Source of the DNA: CAKRJP01 sp963634745
GTDB taxonomy: Bacteria; Bacillota; Clostridia; Lachnospirales; Lachnospiraceae
Assembly: GCA_963634745.1 (NCBI GenBank)
Contig: CAVHCX010000010.1
Location: forward strand, 1 to 64,000
Reading direction: 5' to 3'
DNA: 64,000 nt
This document shows, in pieces, positions 59,402 to 64,000 of the stretch (the first letter of the stretch is position 1; each line of letters opens with the position of its first letter). A program made the position numbers and the translations under genes. The notes under the pieces were generated by a model, which saw only the letters and a list, made by a program, of their open reading frames with translations, was not told the origin of the DNA and did no database searches.

Positions 59402-59475
59402 TAGCGGGAACTGGATTTGAACCAGCGACACCACGGGTATGAACCGTGTGCTCTAGCCAACTGAGCTATCCCGCC
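59402..59475 (-). tRNA. tRNA-Met (anticodon CAT), copy 1
   Basis: This is the same sequence as the neighbouring copy, 74 bases, elongator type. The tandem duplication is of the tRNA only; the flanking bases differ. Confidence 0.95.
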
Positions 59476-59499
59476 ATAGACAACATATAAATGTTGTAA

Positions 59500-59572
59500 T
59501 GGGACCAATAGGGCTCGAACCTATGACCCCCTGCTTGTAAGGCAGGTGCTCTCCCAGCTGAGCTATGATCCC
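59500..59572 (-). tRNA. tRNA-Val (anticodon TAC)
   Basis: Acceptor GGGATCA/TGGTCCC, anticodon stem CCTGC/GCAGG and loop CTTACAA give anticodon TAC. It is 73 bases and the first of the three-tRNA transcript. Confidence 0.95.
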
Positions 59573-59607
59573 ATATTTTGCAGGTTCTGTACCGAACCTG
59601 CTTTGCT

Positions 59608-59637
59608 ATTATATAATCACAAGTTGTTTCTTGTCAA
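59608..59637 (-). promoter_or_regulatory. Promoter of the tRNA-Val/Met/Met cluster
   Basis: Perfect TTGACA (59632-59637) and TATAAT (59608-59613) are 18 bp apart on the minus strand. A GCAGGTTC/GAACCTGC hairpin (59579-59600) follows in the leader. Confidence 0.85.
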
Positions 59638-59665
59638 TATATTTTTTGAATTTTTTGAAAAATTT

Positions 59666-61000
59666 CTATACAATCCCCTGGGCATTCATTGCATCTACAA
59701 CTTTTTCAAATCCGGCAATATTGGCACCTACTACGTAGTTTCCTTCAAATCCGTATCTCTTTGCCGCATCGTCCATGTTGTGGCAGATATTTACCATGAT
59801 TCCCTTAAGCTTAGAATCTACTTCCTCGAAGGTCCAGCTTAATCTCTCGCTGTTCTGTGACATTTCAAGAGCGGATGTTGCCACACCACCGGCATTTGCT
59901 GCCTTTCCGGGTGCGAATAATACACCATTTTCCTGCAAGTACTCGGTTGCTTCCAGTGTAGTTGGCATGTTAGCTCCCTCGCATACTGCGATGCAGCCGT
60001 TTGCCACCAACTCTTTTGCATCCTCTAAATGTAATTCATTCTGAGTTGCACATGGAAGAGCAATGTCTACCTTTACAGACCATACGCCACGTCCCTCATG
60101 ATATTCAGAATTCGGACGGTAATTCTTATACTCTGTTAATCTTGCACGTTTTACTTCTTTGATCTCTTTTAATGCAGCTACATCGATTCCTTCCGGATCA
60201 TATACCCAGCCGGTAGAGTCGCTGACTGTCACAACCTTTGCTCCCAACTGCTGGGCCTTCTCTGTTGCATAGATTGCTACATTTCCTGAACCGGAAACTG
60301 CTACAGTCTTTCCTGCAATTTCTTTAGCATTGATTTTTAATAATTCTTCTGTTAAATACAAAAGTCCGTATCCTGTAGCTTCGGTTCTTGCCAAAGATCC
60401 GCCGTAGGTTAAGCCCTTACCTGTAAGAACGCCTTCATACAAGCCTCTGATGCGCTTGTACTGGCCAAACATGTAACCGATCTCTCTTCCGCCTACACCG
60501 ATATCTCCTGCCGGCACATCTGTATCTGCCCCAATATATTTGCAAAGCTCTGTCATAAAGCTCTGGCAGAATGCCATAACTTCTCTGTCTGATTTGCCCT
60601 TCGGATCAAAATCAGATCCTCCTTTTCCGCCTCCGATCGGAAGTCCTGTTAAGGAGTTTTTAAAAATCTGCTCGAATCCTAAGAATTTAATGATTCCTAA
60701 GTTTACAGAAGGATGGAAACGAAGTCCTCCCTTGTATGGTCCGATGGCGCTGTTAAACTGTACACGATATCCGGTATTCACCTGAACCTGTCCTTTGTCA
60801 TCTACCCAAGGTACACGGAACTTAATCTGTCTTTCAGGCTCTGTCAATCGCTCTAAGAGCCCGTCTTTTCTGAATTTCTCTTCGTTGGCTTCTACGACTA
60901 CACGCAAAGACTCCAACACTTCCTTTACAGCCTGGTGAAATTCCGGCTCTGCAGGATTCTTAGCTACTACACGCTCCAATACCTCATCTACATACGACAT
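59666..61000 (-). CDS. gdhA: NADP-specific glutamate dehydrogenase
   Basis: The 444-residue enzyme makes glutamate from 2-oxoglutarate and ammonia. The signature LTGLPIGGGKGGSDFDPKG holds the catalytic lysine, PAGDIGVGGREIGYM binds substrate, and VAVSGSGNVAIYA is the Rossmann site. Length fits the hexameric short form. AGGAGGT precedes the ATG. A leader of about 200 bases with four hairpins lies upstream and the tRNA promoter just downstream. Confidence 0.96.
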   Translation of the reverse strand: MSYVDEVLERVVAKNPAEPEFHQAVKEVLESLRVVVEANEEKFRKDGLLERLTEPERQIKFRVPWVDDKGQVQVNTGYRVQFNSAIGPYKGGLRFHPSVNLGIIKFLGFEQIFKNSLTGLPIGGGKGGSDFDPKGKSDREVMAFCQSFMTELCKYIGADTDVPAGDIGVGGREIGYMFGQYKRIRGLYEGVLTGKGLTYGGSLARTEATGYGLLYLTEELLKINAKEIAGKTVAVSGSGNVAIYATEKAQQLGAKVVTVSDSTGWVYDPEGIDVAALKEIKEVKRARLTEYKNYRPNSEYHEGRGVWSVKVDIALPCATQNELHLEDAKELVANGCIAVCEGANMPTTLEATEYLQENGVLFAPGKAANAGGVATSALEMSQNSERLSWTFEEVDSKLKGIMVNICHNMDDAAKRYGFEGNYVVGANIAGFEKVVDAMNAQGIV

Positions 61001-61019
61001 ACCATTTACCTCCTAAGGT

Positions 61020-61204
61020 TTTAAAAATATTTTAAACCTGTCACTTGTAGTACTTTTAAACGTAGTTCCCCGCAAGCTACGTTTACCGCTTCTATTAAAT
61101 TTTTCTTTTGTCCTACGAGTCCCCACTCGCACCACACAAATTGTCTGCGCCCTCTCTTGCAGACAATTTCCGGAAGAAAGCTCTTTCTTCCAGCGACAAA
61201 TTTC
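61020..61204 (-). promoter_or_regulatory. Multi-hairpin leader of gdhA
   Basis: In transcript order: a GGAAGAAAG/CTTTCTTCC stem (61172-61191), an 11-bp perfect stem AAATTGTCTGC/GCAGACAATTT (61138-61169), a CGAGT/ACTCG stem with loop GGGG (61116-61129) and AAACGTAG/CTACGTTT with loop CTTGCGGGGAA (61058-61084). None has a terminator T run. The density of perfect stems suggests a structured regulatory RNA, of a class I cannot name. Confidence 0.55.
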
Positions 61205-61210
61205 TGCTTT

Positions 61211-61239
61211 ATTGTACTAAAGTTTTCTCTTCAGAGCAA
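61211..61239 (-). promoter_or_regulatory. Promoter of gdhA
   Basis: TTGCTC (61234-61239) and TACAAT (61211-61216) are 17 bp apart on the minus strand, placing the start just before the first hairpin. Confidence 0.5.
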
Positions 61240-61292
61240 GTAATTTCGCTACAAAAAACAAGATTTTTGAAATTTATTTTCATTAAACTTGC

Positions 61293-61330
61293 AAAAAAAA
61301 GCGATTGACCTGTTTAAATTCACAGGCCAA
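61293..61330 (-). terminator. Terminator after purL
   Basis: TTGGCCTGT pairs with ACAGGTCAA (one G-U) and T8 follows on the minus strand, about 60 bp past the purL stop. Confidence 0.85.
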
Positions 61331-61390
61331 CCACCTTATTTTTTGCTATATTGATTTGATTATTCTTTCATCTGCAGGGGATAAGCGATC

Positions 61391-64000
61391 TTATTTAAAA
61401 TATGCCACACCCGACTCAAAGATCTTCATATCCTGCTCTCCGTAAATATTCATAGCTACAGATCTTGCACGTCTCTCGGAATGAGCCATCTTACCAAGCA
61501 CACGGCCATCCGGGCTTGTGATACCCTCGATGGCAAGGTAAGAACCGTTGACATTCCACTCTTCATCCATAGTAATATTTCCTTCCGGATCGCAATACTG
61601 GGTTGCTACCTGTCCGTTGGCGAAAAGCTTGTCTAACCATTCCTTATTTGCTACAAAACGTCCCTCTCCGTGGGATGCCGGATTGGTATATACACCGCCT
61701 AAGTCAGCCTGGGCAAGCCATGGAGACTTGTTGGTTACTACCTTGGTATAAACCATCTTGGAAATGTGACGGCCAATGGTATTGTAGGTCAAGGTCGGTG
61801 AATCCGGAGTCTGACCGGTGATACTTCCATTCGGAACAAGGCCTAATTTTATCAAGGCCTGGAATCCGTTACAGATACCCAGTGCCAGTCCGTCTCTTTC
61901 CTGTAATAGCTTCTCCACTGCCTCCTTGATCTTGGCATTCTGGAATGCAGTCGCAAAGAACTTGGCTGATCCGTCCGGCTCATCACCTGCACTAAAGCCA
62001 CCTGGAAACATAATAATCTGGGCATCATTGATTGCCTTCTCAAAAATATTTACGGAATCCACAATGTCTGCTGCCGTCAGGTTCTTAAATACTCTTGTCT
62101 CCACCTTAGCGCCGGCTCTCTCAAAGGCCTTTGCACTGTCATACTCACAGTTGGTTCCCGGGAATACAGGAATAAATACCTTTGGCTGGGCGATCTTATG
62201 GCTGCAAATGTGAATGTCTTTGCTATCAAAAAGACCGGTTGTAACCTTTTCATCCTGGCCTTCTGCGCCGGAATTGGTAGCAAATACAGATTCCAAAGTC
62301 TCCTTCCATGCATCCTCTGCCTCAGAAAGTGTAAGCTTTGCATCTCCGTAGCTAAAGGTCTCATCATCAGTTACTTCACCAATGACAGTATAAGCAAATC
62401 CTAAGTTTTCCAACTTCTCTGCCGGTACTTCTGCTACCAGATCACCAAAGCCGGGTGCAAAAAGATCCTTAGCATCTACATCGCTAGAAAGAGCCACTCC
62501 CATTCTGTTACCGAAGGCCATCTTACTAACTGCTGCCACAAGACCATGGCGATCCAAAGCATAGGCTGCCTTAATAGCTCCTGTATGGATAGCCTCTGTA
62601 AATTTCGCATACTGGTCCATAACCTTCTCGTAAACCGGAACATCATATTCATCGGTAGGAATCTGAAGCCATACCAGTTTATCTCCTGCAGTCTTTAACT
62701 CAGGGCTGATAATATCCTTCTCTGTCGCGATATCTACCGCAAAGGAAACCAAGGTTGGAGGTACATCGATGTCCTCGAAGGTTCCTGACATACTATCCTT
62801 ACCACCAATGGATGGAAGTCCGTATCCTAACTGGGCATCATAAGCTCCGAGAAGGGCAGCAAAAGGCTGACTCCATCTGCTTGGCTCCTCTGTCATTCTG
62901 CGGAAATATTCCTGGAAGGTGAAGCGGATCTTAGAATAGTCACCACCGTTTGCTACAATCTTTGCAATCGACTCTGTCACTGCATAGATTGCCCCGTGAT
63001 AGGGGCTCCAGGTAGAAAGATATGGATCAAATCCATAACTCATCATAGTTACTGTATCGCAGTCTCCCTTAGATATCGGAAGCTTTGCTACCATGCTCTG
63101 GGTCTCTGTCATCTGATACTTACCGCCGTGAGGCATAAATACAGATGCCGCTCCGATGGAACCGTCAAACATTTCCACAAGACCCTTCTGAGAGCAAACA
63201 TTGAGGTCTTTTAAGGTCTCTAACCATTTCTTCTTAACATCTGTCACTTCTGTCCTGGTTAAAATGCTGTCTTTTCTTGCCGGAATATCCACGCAAACAG
63301 ATGTTTCCTGGTGGGCTCCGTTGGTATCAAGGAAGGCTCTGGAAAGATTTACAATTTCTTTTCCCCTCCAAGACAGTACTAATCTCGGCTCCTCGGTTAC
63401 CTCAGCTACAATGACTGCCTCCAGGTTCTCTTCATTTGCATAGCTTAAGAACTGGTCTACATCTTTTGGATCTACAACAACAGCCATACGCTCCTGGGAT
63501 TCAGAAATCGCAATCTCAGTACCATCTAGGCCGGCATATTTTTTCGGTACCTTATCTAAGTTTACGCGGAGGCCATCTGCCAACTCACCGATGGCTACGG
63601 ATACACCACCGGCACCAAAGTCGTTACATTTCTTAATGAGCTTACTAACTTCTTCTCTCTTGAACATGCGCTGGATCTTACGCTCTGTCGGAGCATTTCC
63701 CTTCTGGACCTCAGCCCCGCAGGTCTCAATAGACTCCATGGTGTGAACCTTGGAAGATCCGGTAGCTCCGCCACAGCCGTCACGGCCTGTACGGCCACCT
63801 AAGAGGATAATGATATCTCCCGGATCTGAAGTCTCACGGATGACAGCCCGTCTTGGTGCTGCTCCCATAACCGCTCCAATCTCCATACGCTTTGCAACAT
63901 AATTCGGATGATAGATTTCCTTGACAGCTCCTGTCGCCAGACCGATCTGGTTACCATAAGAGCTATATCCATGGGCAGCCTCTCTGACCAACTTCTTCTG
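61391..64000 (-). CDS. purL: Phosphoribosylformylglycinamidine synthase, 5' end beyond the window
   Basis: Only the C-terminal part, about 869 residues, is inside the window; the frame runs on past base 64000. It makes FGAM from FGAR, ATP and glutamine in purine synthesis. The synthase part has GGRTGRDGCGGATGSSK and GYGLPSIGGKDSMSGT. The C-terminal glutaminase domain has its nucleophile in LALGICNGFQAL after VFPGTNCEYDSAKAF and MFPGGFSAGDE, and PASHGEGRF near the end. This is the large single-chain form (about 1250 residues when complete), used by many Clostridia instead of PurL/PurQ/PurS. Confidence 0.95.
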   Translation of the reverse strand, partial: QKKLVREAAHGYSSYGNQIGLATGAVKEIYHPNYVAKRMEIGAVMGAAPRRAVIRETSDPGDIIILLGGRTGRDGCGGATGSSKVHTMESIETCGAEVQKGNAPTERKIQRMFKREEVSKLIKKCNDFGAGGVSVAIGELADGLRVNLDKVPKKYAGLDGTEIAISESQERMAVVVDPKDVDQFLSYANEENLEAVIVAEVTEEPRLVLSWRGKEIVNLSRAFLDTNGAHQETSVCVDIPARKDSILTRTEVTDVKKKWLETLKDLNVCSQKGLVEMFDGSIGAASVFMPHGGKYQMTETQSMVAKLPISKGDCDTVTMMSYGFDPYLSTWSPYHGAIYAVTESIAKIVANGGDYSKIRFTFQEYFRRMTEEPSRWSQPFAALLGAYDAQLGYGLPSIGGKDSMSGTFEDIDVPPTLVSFAVDIATEKDIISPELKTAGDKLVWLQIPTDEYDVPVYEKVMDQYAKFTEAIHTGAIKAAYALDRHGLVAAVSKMAFGNRMGVALSSDVDAKDLFAPGFGDLVAEVPAEKLENLGFAYTVIGEVTDDETFSYGDAKLTLSEAEDAWKETLESVFATNSGAEGQDEKVTTGLFDSKDIHICSHKIAQPKVFIPVFPGTNCEYDSAKAFERAGAKVETRVFKNLTAADIVDSVNIFEKAINDAQIIMFPGGFSAGDEPDGSAKFFATAFQNAKIKEAVEKLLQERDGLALGICNGFQALIKLGLVPNGSITGQTPDSPTLTYNTIGRHISKMVYTKVVTNKSPWLAQADLGGVYTNPASHGEGRFVANKEWLDKLFANGQVATQYCDPEGNITMDEEWNVNGSYLAIEGITSPDGRVLGKMAHSERRARSVAMNIYGEQDMKIFESGVAYFK

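Noticed and set aside
59295..59572. tRNA cluster with tandem identical tRNA-Met as a possible integration site
   Set aside because: No integrase, no partial tRNA repeat and no foreign-looking genes are nearby; the duplication is of the tRNA alone.

Overview
The window is about 64 kb of a low-to-mid GC Firmicute chromosome, most likely Clostridia, family Lachnospiraceae. This is inferred from: AGGAGG ribosome binding sites; TTGACA/TATAAT promoters; the Firmicute gene orders ylxM-ffh-rpsP-khpA-rimM-trmD-rplS, infC-rpmI-rplT and cysS-mrnC-rlmB-sigH; a tryptophan T-box; the sporulation-type sigma-H; and clostridial ChW repeats in a secreted protease. It is core chromosome. I see no integrase, transposase, phage gene, CRISPR array or restriction system. 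Nearly all genes lie on the minus strand, consistent with a replication fork moving right to left. No species name can be justified.

Left part (1-12.4 kb, minus strand): tRNA-Leu, then a 217-bp near-palindromic repeat. Next is a four-gene cassette: TrmB-like regulator, diaminopimelate-decarboxylase-type enzyme, a 38-residue membrane peptide and a sodium:solute symporter. A run of a left-handed beta-helix protein, topB and ppk1 follows, then asd and argH. Together lysA-like, asd, argH, metA (44.5 kb) and gdhA (59.7 kb) give much aspartate/glutamate-family amino-acid metabolism.

12.4-26.2 kb (minus strand): queH, pruA, a secreted SH3-NlpC/P60 hydrolase, tRNA-Thr(CGT) and mscS. These are followed by the long translation/secretion block pgeF, yraN, rnhB, lepB, rbgA, lepB, rplS, trmD, rimM, khpA, rpsP, ffh and ylxM, with a promoter in front of ylxM and another with a leader in front of rplS.

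26.2-34 kb (mixed strands): a J-domain protein, a thioesterase, a TruA-like protein whose catalytic aspartate is replaced by glutamate, a patatin-like protein, an ABC-F ATPase, a phosphatase and luxS. The infC-rpmI-rplT operon then starts with an AUU codon behind an attenuator-like leader.

34-47 kb (minus strand): degV, dut and a tryptophan-type ABC importer (trpXYZ) under a T-box with specifier UGG. Then come folD-fchA-MATE, a papain-like secreted protease with six ChW repeats, metA and an AI-2E family membrane protein.

47-64 kb: a SEC-C protein, small proteins of unknown function, purA, cls, an acidic membrane-anchored protein, glnS, tRNA-Thr(GGT), the sigH-rlmB-mrnC-cysS operon, a GNAT protein, ispF, a tRNA-Val/Met/Met cluster, gdhA with a multi-hairpin leader, and the 3' two-thirds of purL running off the right edge.

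The observations I rate highest are the TruA-like Asp-to-Glu change, the structured gdhA leader, the rod-like inverted repeat beside tRNA-Leu and the regulated decarboxylase/symporter cassette. I did not find a clearly new defence or mobile system.
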